From: Lachnospiraceae bacterium XPB1003
GTDB taxonomy: Bacteria; Bacillota; Clostridia; Lachnospirales; Lachnospiraceae
Direction: 5' to 3'
DNA length: 64,000 nucleotides
Assembly (NCBI GenBank): GCA_900102065.1
Contig: FMVK01000006.1
Coordinates: forward strand, 1-64,000
Shown here: positions 1 through 9,030 of the stretch, one piece after another
Numbering within the stretch: the stretch's first letter is position 1
Layout of the letters: each line of letters opens with the position of its first letter
Position numbers and translations under genes: made by a program
Notes under the pieces: model-generated
What the model was told of the DNA's origin: nothing
Database searches by the model: none
The model's input: the letters and a program-made list of their open reading frames with translations, nothing else

Positions 1-273
<273 letters not shown>

Positions 274-553
274 AGTGTTCGAAACTGTCCAGACTAATTC
301 TGGCTTTAGTTTCCTTTTTTACTTGGTTCGTTGAACCGTTCTTCCGAATAATTTCTTTGGTTTCGATATTTCTATCTGACCGCTTTATCCCTTCGAAAAT
401 AGGATATTTATTTAAGAAATCTTCGGGGTTGCATTACTGTTTTTTTGTCAAGGTCCTTGTCGTTTGGGCTCTCCCGCGCGACTCAATCAGAGTACCACCG
501 TCTGTTTTAAATGTCAACAACTTTTTTAAAAAAAATTAAAATTTTTTTTGAGG
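274..553 (-). other. rRNA operon leader and upstream region
   Basis: No protein gene is supported here. On the minus strand, from the promoter at 489-517 to the 16S start, lies a ~210-nt transcribed leader. It holds a short hairpin (CCAGA/TCTGG around 288-302) just ahead of the 16S 5' end, which may belong to the processing stem, and a second TTGACA (446-451) without a matching -10. A small plus-strand reading frame at 357-539 has no ribosome site and is taken as chance. Confidence 0.75.
489..517 (-). promoter_or_regulatory. rRNA operon promoter
   Basis: On the minus strand a perfect -35 TTGACA (512-517) is followed after exactly 17 bp by TACTCT (489-494). It sits ~215 bp ahead of the 16S 5' end with an A/T-rich block (A- and T-runs at 521-550) directly upstream, which resembles an UP element of strong rRNA promoters. 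Transcription should start near base 482. Confidence 0.8.
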
Positions 554-592
554 CAAAAAAATCCGGTCTGCTTTCTCAAGCAGACCGGATTC
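554..592 (-). terminator. Rho-independent terminator of the chemoreceptor gene
   Basis: On the minus strand a perfect 13-bp stem AATCCGGTCTGCT / AGCAGACCGGATT (579-591 and 560-572) with a 6-nt loop is followed by a run of T. It lies ~25 nt after the stop codon of the chemoreceptor and separates that gene from the rRNA promoter. Confidence 0.93.
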
Positions 593-615
593 TCAATCTC
601 CCCCCTTAATCTGCT

Positions 616-2337
616 TTAAACCTTAAAATAAGCCATCGACGAATTCAATGATTCGGAGAGTTCCTGAAGCTTATTTGCCGACTCGCTTATGATGGAGAAT
701 GTCGCATTCAGCTCTTCCATGGAAGCATTGGTCTCTTCGGTAGAGGCTGCATTCTCTTCGGAGATAGCCGACAGATCGGCAATTATCTCGATAAGACTTT
801 TCTTGGCCGTATTAAGGGCATTAACCCTTTCTGAGATCTCCTGAGACGTCTCGCTGACGTTTTTGACGTTCTCGGACATTATCTCCATATCGCGCCTTGT
901 AGAATCAAGCTGTGTGGACTGAAGCTTGAAATTCTCATTGAGCTTATCCATGACAGCCACAGACGCTTCAGATCCTTCAAGCAGCTTATCAACGATACTC
1001 TTGATCTTGTCAGCGCTTTCGCTGGACTGATCGGCAAGAGTTCTTATCTCATCCGCTACAACCGCGAAACCTCTTCCGGCTTCACCCGCACGTGCTGCCT
1101 CAATGGAAGCATTGAGCGAAAGCAGATTGGTCTGTGTAGCGATATCAGCTATAGCCTGTGAAAACTGGGATATCTGCTTCGACGATTCATTTGTGGAAAT
1201 GATGGTCTCGCTTATCTCCTTAACGGAAGATGTAACTTCAACGCTCTGATCTATGAGCTTCTCCAGTGCGAGCATCGCCTTGTCGCAAGCTTCCTTCATA
1301 TCAGCAGCATAAGTATCCATCTGCGCCACATCATCTGTGATATTTTCAATGTTATTTCCGATCTCATCAGTGTTATTAGCGGCATTCTGTACGCTTTCAG
1401 CCTGTGAAACCGCACCCTTAGAGATCTCATTTACAGCATCCGTAACCTGACCGGAAGCCTGTGATGCCTGCTCAGAAGACTCCGCAAGGTCACCACCCTG
1501 ACTGTGAACATGGCCTGCTGCCTGCTGTGCACCTCCGATGACATCCTTCAGTCTGTCCGAAAGTTCCGATACGCTCTCGGCTATGATTCCCAGCTCGTCG
1601 TTTCTTGCGATAAGAGAAGAAGCAACGCCTTCTTTAAGATTACCTTCCGCGATAGTCTTAACATTCTCAGCGATCTGCTTCATCATTACGGAGTACTTCC
1701 CGGAGATCAGTACGCCTGCAATAGAAAGACCAACAGCCACAACGATGGAAATTACAACTGCAATTATTACCTTCCCCCTGATATCTGCGGTGATGTCGCT
1801 TGAAGGACGTCCCGCAAAATACATACCGACTACCGAACCGTCGCTGTTCTTCATCGGGATATAATATACGTAGTAGTTCTGACCCTGTATATCTGTCTTT
1901 GTGCTGGTAAAGTCCTGTCCGCCCTTTAATACCTTATTGATGACCGCTTCCGTTGCATCGGTTCCGATGATCCTGTCGCCGGAATCCTTCTTGGTAAGAG
2001 TTGTGATCATACGGGTCTGTCCAAAGAAAATAGTGTAGTTAACACCGGTCTGGGAATGAAGCTTGTCGATGACACTGTAATCTCCCGAGATCTTTGTACT
2101 GCCTTTATATAAATCTTCCCCCTCCATGTGCCAGTCACCCGAATAGCGACCCTCAAACTCGCTAGCCAGATGTTCATCAGCCACCTTGAGTTCCTCAAGA
2201 GTCGTGGTGTGATAAATGTCGGCAAACATAACGCCTGCTACCACACACAATATCGCGCACGCTGCGACCAATCCTATGACAGCGATAGTGATAATGTGTC
2301 CGATAAGATTTCCGTTCTTAACACTTTTTTTCCCCAT
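616..2337 (-). CDS. Methyl-accepting chemotaxis protein with single Cache sensor
   Basis: Transmembrane chemoreceptor feeding CheA/CheW. The chosen ATG (2335-2337) has AAAGGAG about 7 nt upstream; an in-frame ATG 10 codons earlier lacks such a site. Seen in the 573-residue product: an N-terminal membrane helix (about residues 10-35), an extracytoplasmic single-Cache-like sensor (about 40-180, with the [20 protein letters not shown] strand pattern), a second helix (about 185-210), a HAMP linker and a long signalling coiled coil. The hairpin tip is clear, with [20 protein letters not shown] and [12 protein letters not shown]. The ligand cannot be told from sequence. It is monocistronic between its own promoter and terminator, with no other chemotaxis genes in the window. 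Confidence 0.95.
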   Translation of the reverse strand: MGKKSVKNGNLIGHIITIAVIGLVAACAILCVVAGVMFADIYHTTTLEELKVADEHLASEFEGRYSGDWHMEGEDLYKGSTKISGDYSVIDKLHSQTGVNYTIFFGQTRMITTLTKKDSGDRIIGTDATEAVINKVLKGGQDFTSTKTDIQGQNYYVYYIPMKNSDGSVVGMYFAGRPSSDITADIRGKVIIAVVISIVVAVGLSIAGVLISGKYSVMMKQIAENVKTIAEGNLKEGVASSLIARNDELGIIAESVSELSDRLKDVIGGAQQAAGHVHSQGGDLAESSEQASQASGQVTDAVNEISKGAVSQAESVQNAANNTDEIGNNIENITDDVAQMDTYAADMKEACDKAMLALEKLIDQSVEVTSSVKEISETIISTNESSKQISQFSQAIADIATQTNLLSLNASIEAARAGEAGRGFAVVADEIRTLADQSSESADKIKSIVDKLLEGSEASVAVMDKLNENFKLQSTQLDSTRRDMEIMSENVKNVSETSQEISERVNALNTAKKSLIEIIADLSAISEENAASTEETNASMEELNATFSIISESANKLQELSESLNSSMAYFKV

Positions 2338-2399
2338 CTCACCTTCTCCTTTCAGCGCTTCTAGCAATCAAGCATCCTTGCTTCTTTTAGAATATAATA

Positions 2400-2428
2400 A
2401 TGATAAATTATTGCACATGAAAATTCAA
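2400..2428 (-). promoter_or_regulatory. Probable sigma-A promoter of the chemoreceptor gene
   Basis: Minus strand TTGAAT (2423-2428), 17-bp spacer, TATCAT (2400-2405), about 63 bp before the start codon, in an A/T-rich gap. No convincing motility-sigma (SigD) site was seen instead. Confidence 0.5.
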
Positions 2429-2508
2429 GTATTTGCCGTTTCTTTTGTGCAACTTTCTAAAAAATAGTTATATAAATTGCATATATTATCAAGAAAAAAA
2501 AGAACAGA

Positions 2509-3708
2509 TTATCTAAATTGCATACTGATGACATCAGAATCCGTCACCGCAATGAATCTGTCCTCCTGCGGCTGGGGTATAAGAAGTCTTACATTATCTT
2601 CACCGAAATCAATATCGGCCTTGAGTCTTCCGTCCGTCTTGTAGACCTTGCAGTGTCTGTCTCCCAAAACCACCGCTCTGTCATCGGAAAAAACTATCTC
2701 GCGGTATGCGCTGTCTATCTCCACAACTCCGGTCTTTTCCCCCGCGGAATTATAGATATCCATGCGATAGCCGTCGGAAATATTGGGATCATCAAATACT
2801 ATCCCTATGAATTTTTCACTGTTGAATACGGCATGTATCCTGCCGCTTAGCAGCACTTCGTTCATACTCTTCATCACGCTCCCGTTTGACGCCTCATAGA
2901 TTATGAGCCTCGAATCGGACAGCGCAAATGCTTTTTTATCATTTAAAAAAGCAGTGACAGGTACCACATCTCCCGCATAATGATAGGAAATAGTCTTGTT
3001 ATCACTGTAATTTTTGCCCGCCGCGCTGAAATCATAGAAAGATACCCTGGTATCTGCCCGTCCCGCGTTTTCGGAGAGAGTCGCCGCGGCAGCAAGCCTG
3101 CCTCCGGAGGAGGCGGAAAAAGCAAGAGGATATCCGCTGCCGTCCATCGTAGTATGGATGCCGTAGATACACTCTCTGCCTTCATCTTTCCTGTAATCAT
3201 AAAAATATACAGAAACCGCAGTCCCTTCATCCTGAGCAGCAGCCACGATACCGCCGGATGTCACCGAGAGTCTGATAATGGGAGCCGCAGTCTTGATGGA
3301 TCTGAGTTCCCCCGTCTGATCATATATATAGATCACCCTGCCGCCGCGATCAGCAGCAGCAGCATAATTTCCGTTTACTTCAACTATAGGTGCTTCCATC
3401 TGATAAGCGCCTGTCCACACAGCCTTGCCATCCTGCCCGATACATCTGATGCCATCGGTATTATATGAAAGGAATCTTTTTCCGAAACACCTGAATGTGG
3501 CATTGCCGACATCCTGCATGGGAGATCTCAGCGTTACCTCATAGGATCTGAACACTCTCTTATACTCACGATTAACAAGATAGGCTCCCGCAGCCGTGAT
3601 AAGCACAAAAAGAGCAAGCCAGAATACCGCTCTCTTTATAAGCAGTATCCTAGCTTTTCTCTTGATATGATCTATGGAAAATATGTTGTCGGGATTCTTA
3701 CTTTTCAT
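2509..3708 (-). CDS. DUF5711-like membrane-anchored beta-propeller protein
   Basis: 399 residues. A basic N-terminus and one membrane helix (about residues 25-45, WLALFVLITAAGAYLV) precede an extracellular part built of repeated beta-strand units such as FRCFGKRFLSYNTDGIRCI, VNGNYAAAADRGGRVIYIYD and LIIYEASNGSVMKS, the pattern of a WD40/TolB-like propeller with about seven blades. The overall layout resembles the DUF5711 family that is frequent in Lachnospiraceae (family knowledge); function unknown. It is the last gene of the pfk-dnaX-ebfC-recR-galM unit, 23 nt after galM. No clear terminator follows; only a T8 run without a stem is seen near 2493. Confidence 0.75.
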   Translation of the reverse strand: MKSKNPDNIFSIDHIKRKARILLIKRAVFWLALFVLITAAGAYLVNREYKRVFRSYEVTLRSPMQDVGNATFRCFGKRFLSYNTDGIRCIGQDGKAVWTGAYQMEAPIVEVNGNYAAAADRGGRVIYIYDQTGELRSIKTAAPIIRLSVTSGGIVAAAQDEGTAVSVYFYDYRKDEGRECIYGIHTTMDGSGYPLAFSASSGGRLAAAATLSENAGRADTRVSFYDFSAAGKNYSDNKTISYHYAGDVVPVTAFLNDKKAFALSDSRLIIYEASNGSVMKSMNEVLLSGRIHAVFNSEKFIGIVFDDPNISDGYRMDIYNSAGEKTGVVEIDSAYREIVFSDDRAVVLGDRHCKVYKTDGRLKADIDFGEDNVRLLIPQPQEDRFIAVTDSDVISMQFR

Positions 3709-3731
3709 ATGATCCGTAAATTTCCGTCATA

Positions 3732-4799
3732 TTACCAGCTGAATTTGTATACCGTTACAGTATGATAATCCTTTTCCGGTCCGAATAAAGGCTTCTCAAA
3801 ATTATCATGATTCATAGCATCGGGGAAGTACTGTGTCTCCATTGCAAATCCCTTGAACTTGCCGTAAGCGGCGCCCGCCTTACCTGTATGCTTTGAGATA
3901 AAGTTACCGGTATAGAACTGCATGCCGGGAAGATCAGTGAACACTTCCATTACTCTTCCGCTCTTCTTGTCTTCGGCAACAGCTGCTTTTCTGAGTCTTC
4001 CGCTCTTTCCGCGGATCTCAAAGTTATGATCGAAACCGCCGGCGATCTTGATAAACGGATCCTTAGCCTTGATATCCTTGCCGATCTTCTTGGGTTCGTT
4101 GAAATCAAAAGGAGTTCCCTTTACTTCGATCATCTCGCCCGAAGGGATGAGTTCCTTATTTACGGCTGTTATCCTGTCGGAATTGATCGTCACAAGCGTA
4201 TCAAAGCAGTTCTCGCTCTTCTGTCCCGCAAGATTGAAATATGTATGATTGGTCATATTAATGGCAGTCTGCTTATCGGATGTTCCATCATATGTGATCT
4301 TCAGCTCGTTCTTATCTGTAAGAGTATAAGTTACGGAAACATGCATATTTCCGGGTCCAAGATCCTTATCCTTCTTATCGAGCATGAACTTAACGCTGTT
4401 CTTTCCGACCTTCGCATCCCAAACTCTTTTATGGAATCCAAGCTCGATATCGGAATGAAGATTGTTGATGCCGCGATCGTTAACAGGGAGCTGCACTGTC
4501 TTTCTTCCGATCTTATACTTTCCGAAAGCAGTTCTGTTGGCGATAGGTCCTACAGTACATCCAAAGAAACAGCTGTTTTTGAAATACTTTTTCAGGTCGT
4601 CATAACCAAGAACAACATCGGCGGTCTTTCCCTTTTTATCCGGAACGAGAAGATTAACAAGTATCGCACCGTAGTTGATAACGGATGCACTCATTCCGTT
4701 GGCATTGGTGATGGTATAGAGTGTTATCTCCTTACCGTCCTTTGTCTTTCCAAACAGTTTAGTTGTGATCCCTTTTGTGATTTCTTTTGTTTTAGCCAT
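3732..4799 (-). CDS. galM: Aldose 1-epimerase (galactose mutarotase)
   Basis: Interconverts alpha and beta anomers of galactose/glucose, first step of the Leloir pathway. The 355-residue product has the galactose-mutarotase beta-sandwich signature: NYGAILVNLLVPDK near the N-terminus, the catalytic His in TNHTYFNLAG (about residue 180), a second His region FDHNFEI, and the catalytic Glu in FAMETQYFPD near residue 325. Start ATG at 4797-4799 lies one base after the recR stop codon, indicating translational coupling; an in-frame start 10 codons upstream inside recR is less likely. galE, the next Leloir enzyme, is at 14312 on the other strand, so the pathway is not clustered. Confidence 0.95.
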   Translation of the reverse strand: MAKTKEITKGITTKLFGKTKDGKEITLYTITNANGMSASVINYGAILVNLLVPDKKGKTADVVLGYDDLKKYFKNSCFFGCTVGPIANRTAFGKYKIGRKTVQLPVNDRGINNLHSDIELGFHKRVWDAKVGKNSVKFMLDKKDKDLGPGNMHVSVTYTLTDKNELKITYDGTSDKQTAINMTNHTYFNLAGQKSENCFDTLVTINSDRITAVNKELIPSGEMIEVKGTPFDFNEPKKIGKDIKAKDPFIKIAGGFDHNFEIRGKSGRLRKAAVAEDKKSGRVMEVFTDLPGMQFYTGNFISKHTGKAGAAYGKFKGFAMETQYFPDAMNHDNFEKPLFGPEKDYHTVTVYKFSW

Positions 4800-4800
4800 T

Positions 4801-5400
4801 TTACAATTCCGTCCTTCCGTCAAATGCACGCATTAGCGTAACTTCATCAGTATTTTCAACATCTCCTCCGACAGGAAGACCACTTGCGATCCTTGTAACC
4901 TTTATGCCTGCCGGCTTGATAAGCTTACTGATATACATTGCTGTTGTCTCTCCTTCAAGAGAGGCATTTGTTGCTATTATCACTTCTTTCACATCATTCT
5001 CGCCAAGCCTGGCGATCAGTTCCTTCAGCCTTATATCCGAAGGTCCGATACCGTTCATGGGAGAGATAGTCCCGTGGAGCACGTGATAAACTCCTTCATA
5101 CTTACCTACCTTCTCGTAAGCCGCCATATCTCTCGGATTTTCCACGACCATTATCTGAGAGTGATCTCTCTTCTGATTGGAGCATACGGGACAGATATCT
5201 CCATCCGTAAGAGTACAGCATTCCCTGCAGTACTTCGCATTCTCCTTCGCATTGATAATGGCATCCGACAGACGCTTAACTCTGTCATGCGGAAGATTGA
5301 GTATATGAAAAGCCATGCGCTGTGCGGATCTGTTGCCTATACCGGGCAGCGCAGCCAGTTCATCGATCAGTGTATTTATATCACCGCTGTAGAGTTCCAT
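4801..5400 (-). CDS. recR: Recombination mediator protein RecR
   Basis: RecR works with RecO (and RecF) to load RecA on gapped DNA. The 199-residue length is standard. Visible: an N-terminal helix-hairpin-helix (LAALPGIGNRSAQRMAFHIL), a four-cysteine zinc finger (CRECCTLTDGDICPVC, about residues 57-72), and the Toprim domain beginning MVVENPRDMAAYEK. The start codon overlaps the ebfC stop (TGATG). Part of the conserved dnaX-ebfC-recR order found across Firmicutes. Confidence 0.98.
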   Translation of the reverse strand: MELYSGDINTLIDELAALPGIGNRSAQRMAFHILNLPHDRVKRLSDAIINAKENAKYCRECCTLTDGDICPVCSNQKRDHSQIMVVENPRDMAAYEKVGKYEGVYHVLHGTISPMNGIGPSDIRLKELIARLGENDVKEVIIATNASLEGETTAMYISKLIKPAGIKVTRIASGLPVGGDVENTDEVTLMRAFDGRTEL

Positions 5401-5753
5401 CAGAAAGGAAGGCTCCCGAGATTAAGTCCTGATGAGATGCTTCTCATGAGCTCATCATTTGCTTCCTCAGCCTGGTTAAGTGCCTCGTTTACGGCAGCCA
5501 TAACCATATCCTGAAGCATCTCAACATCATCGGGATCAACAGCATCCTTTGAAATAGTAAGCTTGGTCAGAACCTTCTTGCCGGTAACTACGGCTTCAAC
5601 AGCTCCGCCGCCTGCAGATGCGGTGAACTCCTTCTCTTCTATAGACTTCTGTGCCTCTTCCATCTGGCGCTGTGCGCGCTGTGCCTGCTTGAGCATATTG
5701 CTCATATTTCCGGGCATTCCGCCGCCTCCGTAAAATCCGCCTCTTCTTGCCAT
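5400..5753 (-). CDS. ebfC: YbaB/EbfC family nucleoid-associated protein
   Basis: Small dimeric DNA-binding protein of the YbaB/EbfC family, 117 residues. The start at 5751-5753 is preceded by a perfect AGGAGG with 7-nt spacing; reading frame upstream of it runs into dnaX and is ignored. Seen: a Gly/Met-rich N-terminus, a long amphipathic helix (MLKQAQRAQRQMEEAQKSIE), central strands around VVTGKKVLTKLTISKDAV, and a C-terminal helix. Lies between dnaX and recR, its near-universal location, and overlaps recR by one base. Confidence 0.96.
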   Translation of the reverse strand: MARRGGFYGGGGMPGNMSNMLKQAQRAQRQMEEAQKSIEEKEFTASAGGGAVEAVVTGKKVLTKLTISKDAVDPDDVEMLQDMVMAAVNEALNQAEEANDELMRSISSGLNLGSLPF

Positions 5754-5778
5754 TTGAGTATCCTCCTGTAAAAAATAT

Positions 5779-7365
5779 TTAAGCCGGCTCTTCCGTGATC
5801 TTCTCAATATGAAGCATCTTCAAAAGATCCGCAAACTGTTCATCAAACATTCGAGTGCCATCGAATATCCTTACATCAAACAAAACTTCTTTCCCGATAT
5901 GATCATTCAGCACATCCGAAAGTGCTTTGGAATAATCTTCGCTCTTCATCTGGTCCACATATAATTTATTGGAAAAGCATAAAAGCAGCTTTCCGTTTTC
6001 GCCCAGTGAAAGTTCCGCCTGACGGATGATGCCGCGGAGAGGATAAGATGTTCTTCCCACTATCTCATTCCACTCTTTGCACACTCTCTTGATGTCTTCG
6101 GGAATAGCGACTTCAAGAGTTGCTTTTTTTGCCTGCTGTATTGGTGCAGGCCCTGCCTGTATCTGACCGGAAGCTTCCGCACTCTGAGGAGCAGCTACCG
6201 TCACTCCGTTTTCGATCAGCTTTTCCAGCCTGTCTATCCTTTGAACAAGCGCATCATTATCCTTGTCCATCTGTGGCCTGGTGAGCCTTATCAGATACAT
6301 CTCAAGCATTATACGCTTTTGTGATGCAAATTTCATTTTGTTTTGAAGTTCCGAGAAAACAGATATGTATCTGAAGACCGTCTCCATATCCGTCATCCCC
6401 GCTTCTTCTTTTAAAAGCGCGAGATGCTCCGGTGATATATTAAGGAGCTCTTCCATATCCTTATCATCGGATGCTTTAAGAAGCATAAGGCTTCGCAGAT
6501 ACCAGATAAAATCCGTTACAAACTGGGACAGCTCACGTCCCTGCATGACAACTCTTTCAACCAGATCCATGGTACCGATGACATCATCATCAATGAGAAG
6601 TCTCATCAGTTCACTGAATACCGTGGTATCAACCGCGCCAAGAACCTCCAGTGTCTTCTCGTATGTGAGCTTCTCTCCGAAGTTGAATGCGGCACACTGA
6701 TCCAGAAGGCTCAGTCCGTCACGCATGGAACCGTCTGCTGCCTTCGCAACATAACGCAGCGCTCTGTCATCCGCATCGATCCCTTCGATCTGTGTAAGCT
6801 CCTTCATGCGGGCCGCAATGGTATCGATGGAGATCCTTCTGAAATCATATCTCTGACAGCGGCTCATTATGGTAATGGGGATGCGCTGGAGCTCCGTTGT
6901 GGCAAGAATGAAGATAACATACGAAGGAGGCTCCTCAAGCGTTTTTAGGAGAGCATTTCTTGCGCCCTCCGAAAGCATGTGAGCCTCGTCCATGATATAG
7001 ACTTTATATTTTCCCTCAACGGGAGGATATGTAACTTCCTCTATGATCTCACGGATATTCTCAACGCCGTTGTTGGATGCCGCATCGATCTCTATTACAT
7101 TCATGCTCGTGCCGGCCGCGATAGCCTTACACATCGCACATTCTCCGCAGGGACTTCCATCCTGAGGATTCTCACAGTTAACCGCTTTTGCAAAGATCTT
7201 TGCAACCGTAGTCTTACCGGTTCCCCTGGTCCCGCAAAAAAGATATGCGTGTCCTATGCGTCCGGCATTAAGCTGATTCTTTAATGTAGTAACTATATGA
7301 TCCTGACCTTTGACATCATCGAATGTCACAGGTCTGAACTTCCTGTAAAGTGCTGTATATGACAT
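5779..7365 (-). CDS. dnaX: DNA polymerase III subunit gamma/tau
   Basis: Clamp-loader ATPase of the replisome, 528 residues. Seen: Walker A GTRGTGKTTVAK (about 45-56), a zinc module with cysteines in CENPQDGSPCGECAMC, Walker B VYIMDEAHML, sensor-1 ATTELQRIP and the SRC motif IMSRCQRY with the arginine finger. The C-terminal part (from about 380) contains a Pro/Ala/Gln linker and a tau-like domain. Start ATG overlaps the pfk stop codon (TAATG), so translation is probably coupled. No slippery A-run that would suggest a programmed frameshift was noticed. Confidence 0.97.
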   Translation of the reverse strand: MSYTALYRKFRPVTFDDVKGQDHIVTTLKNQLNAGRIGHAYLFCGTRGTGKTTVAKIFAKAVNCENPQDGSPCGECAMCKAIAAGTSMNVIEIDAASNNGVENIREIIEEVTYPPVEGKYKVYIMDEAHMLSEGARNALLKTLEEPPSYVIFILATTELQRIPITIMSRCQRYDFRRISIDTIAARMKELTQIEGIDADDRALRYVAKAADGSMRDGLSLLDQCAAFNFGEKLTYEKTLEVLGAVDTTVFSELMRLLIDDDVIGTMDLVERVVMQGRELSQFVTDFIWYLRSLMLLKASDDKDMEELLNISPEHLALLKEEAGMTDMETVFRYISVFSELQNKMKFASQKRIMLEMYLIRLTRPQMDKDNDALVQRIDRLEKLIENGVTVAAPQSAEASGQIQAGPAPIQQAKKATLEVAIPEDIKRVCKEWNEIVGRTSYPLRGIIRQAELSLGENGKLLLCFSNKLYVDQMKSEDYSKALSDVLNDHIGKEVLFDVRIFDGTRMFDEQFADLLKMLHIEKITEEPA

Positions 7366-8447
7366 TACTCGTCTCCGAAACTGATCCCGAGCATCTTAGC
7401 TTCCTTGATGATGGTGGCATCCGGAGCAACTGTCTTAAGCTTGCCCGCAACATCCTTAAGGGGCACTCTTACTATCTCTCTGTCCTTATAACCGACCATA
7501 ACTCCATACTCACCCTTAAGTATCAGTCTGCCCGCTTCGGCACCGAGTCTTGATGCGAAAACTCTGTCGTAAGGACAGGGGCTGCCGCCTCGCTGCATAT
7601 GTCCGGGTACAGTAACTCTTACTTCAAGCCCCGTCTTCTTTGCAATGGCATCTGCCACTTCATATGAGACACTGGGGAAGGGAAGCTTCTCGAGCTTCTT
7701 GGCATATTCTTTCTTGGAAAGCTTAGCATCCTCGGCTGAAATAGCGCCCTCGGCAACAGCGAGGATTGTAAACTTGCTTCCTCTTGCTTCTCTGCGCTTT
7801 ATTGCATTTATTACACAGTCCATATGATAAGGGATCTCAGGAATAAGGATGATATCAGCACCTGAAGCCATGCCGGCATTAAGTGTAAGCCATCCGGCCT
7901 TATGTCCCATAACCTCTACGATAAATACTCTGCCATGGGAATCCGCTGTAGTATGGATGCAGTCTATCACATGTGTCGCCACATCAACGGCACTCTGGAA
8001 TCCGAAGGTCATATCCGTTCCCCAGAGATCGTTATCGATTGTCTTGGGAAGTGTGATGACATTCAAGCCTTCCTCACGAAGCCTGTTGGCAGTCTTGTGT
8101 GTACCGTTTCCGCCAAGTATCACAAGACAGTCGAGACTTAACTTGTGATAGGTATGTTTCATGCTCTCAACTTTGTTATTACCCTTCTCGTCCGGCTCAT
8201 CTATGGTCTTGAAAGGAACTCTGGAGGATCCGAGGATCGTTCCGCCCTTGGTGAGGATACCTGAAAAATCATCGCCGGTAAGCATTCTGAAATCACTGTT
8301 GATCAGTCCTTTATAGCCTGCATTGAAGCCAAATATCTCGAGTTCTCCGCCCACGCCGCTGTTGTAAAGACACTTAACAACGCCGCGCATTGCCGCATTC
8401 AGTGCCTGACAGTCACCGCCGCTTGTAAGCATACCGATACGCATCAT
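7365..8447 (-). CDS. pfk: 6-phosphofructokinase
   Basis: Phosphorylates fructose 6-phosphate in glycolysis; 360 residues. The ATG at 8445-8447 has GGAGG 9 nt upstream; a TTG two codons before is too close to it. The Rossmann-like N-terminus TSGGDCQALNAAMRG binds nucleotide. The phosphoryl-donor motifs are mixed: GGNGT (about residues 112-116) has Gly at the position that is Asp in PPi enzymes, pointing to ATP, while PKTIDND (134-140) has the Lys typical of PPi or non-allosteric enzymes. Asn replaces the usual Asp in GGDG. The conserved MGHKAGWL and PGHMQRGGSP motifs are present. First gene of the dnaX unit. Confidence 0.94.
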   Translation of the reverse strand: MMRIGMLTSGGDCQALNAAMRGVVKCLYNSGVGGELEIFGFNAGYKGLINSDFRMLTGDDFSGILTKGGTILGSSRVPFKTIDEPDEKGNNKVESMKHTYHKLSLDCLVILGGNGTHKTANRLREEGLNVITLPKTIDNDLWGTDMTFGFQSAVDVATHVIDCIHTTADSHGRVFIVEVMGHKAGWLTLNAGMASGADIILIPEIPYHMDCVINAIKRREARGSKFTILAVAEGAISAEDAKLSKKEYAKKLEKLPFPSVSYEVADAIAKKTGLEVRVTVPGHMQRGGSPCPYDRVFASRLGAEAGRLILKGEYGVMVGYKDREIVRVPLKDVAGKLKTVAPDATIIKEAKMLGISFGDE

Positions 8448-8493
8448 ATCCAATTTCCTCCTTTCATAATGAGCAGGTCCGAAAATCCTCTTA

Positions 8494-8522
8494 ATTATAT
8501 CTTATTTCCGACTTATTTCCAA
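8494..8522 (-). promoter_or_regulatory. Promoter of the pfk-dnaX unit
   Basis: Minus strand TTGGAA (8517-8522), 17 bp, TATAAT (8494-8499), about 47 bp ahead of the pfk start. The -35 and spacer contain a tandem repeat of GGAAATAAG (about 8501-8520), so an activator or repressor binding directly repeated sites is possible. Confidence 0.8.
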
Positions 8523-8590
8523 CTTGTCTGCAAGGCTTGCGGAGGATGATCCGGGGGCTTTTTCAGCTTCGAAATTGGTATCTGTTCGTG

Positions 8591-8669
8591 AAAACAAAAA
8601 CTGTTTCGACCCGGAGCCTTATTGCCTGCGCGGGGCAGTAATAAAGTCTGTCATGACATCGAAACAGTT
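8591..8669 (-). terminator. Large structured terminator after the Sel1-like gene
   Basis: A perfect 11-bp stem, AACTGTTTCGA (8659-8669) with TCGAAACAGTT (8599-8609), closes a 49-nt interior and is followed on the minus strand by TTTTTGTTTT. The interior can fold further: TGTCATGACA palindrome and a TGCC/GGCA-based hairpin with a TTAT/ATAA extension. It lies between the Sel1-like gene and the pfk promoter. A terminator is the simplest reading; the inner helices are unusual for one. Confidence 0.6.
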
Positions 8670-8715
8670 ATTTATGATCATATACGTATCAGGATTTGTC
8701 TAAGAAACTTTTTAT

Positions 8716-8994
8716 TTATTCGGGGATTTCCTTAAGCAACTCGATCGCTCTTTTGTGTCCCTTCTTTGCGGCATAGGCACACCACTTTCTTGCCTTCTTC
8801 AGATCCTTTTCTCCAAAGGTCCCTTTTAAGTATGATTCGGCAAGATCCGCAATGGCTTCCAGATCACCTCTGGCAGCATTATCAACAAGGGCAACCCACT
8901 TATCCTGAGCAAGAAGACCGTGAGCCTCTATCTTCTCTCCTTCAGGCGCTTCGGCCGCATCTCTGTAATCCTGTATGTTCACTATCTTTTTCAT
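8716..8994 (-). CDS. Small Sel1-repeat protein
   Basis: 92 residues, function unknown. The C-terminal half matches a Sel1/TPR-like repeat: AIADLAESYLKGTFGEKDLKKA followed by RKWCAYAAKKGHKRAIELL, i.e. helices with the Gly-x-Gly-x-Lys-(D)xxKA spacing known of this repeat. The N-terminus (KKIVNIQDYRDAAEA) is not recognised. A GAGGAAC ribosome site lies just before the ATG. Such small Sel1 proteins usually mediate protein contacts. It stands alone between the YcxB-like gene and the structured terminator. Confidence 0.75.
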   Translation of the reverse strand: MKKIVNIQDYRDAAEAPEGEKIEAHGLLAQDKWVALVDNAARGDLEAIADLAESYLKGTFGEKDLKKARKWCAYAAKKGHKRAIELLKEIPE

Positions 8995-9030
8995 ATTGTT
9001 CCTCTTATATCTTTATCCAAAATCATCTCA

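Noticed and set aside
446-451. A second rRNA promoter (TTGACA in the leader)
   Set aside because: The -10 position 17 bp downstream reads CCCCGA, so there is no usable promoter.
4026-4841. A 271-codon plus-strand frame opposite galM
   Set aside because: galM motifs are complete on the minus strand; the antisense frame shows no protein features.
5779-7365. Programmed frameshift in dnaX giving separate tau and gamma
   Set aside because: No slippery A-run with a following stem was noticed in the linker region; a full-length product alone is the simplest reading.
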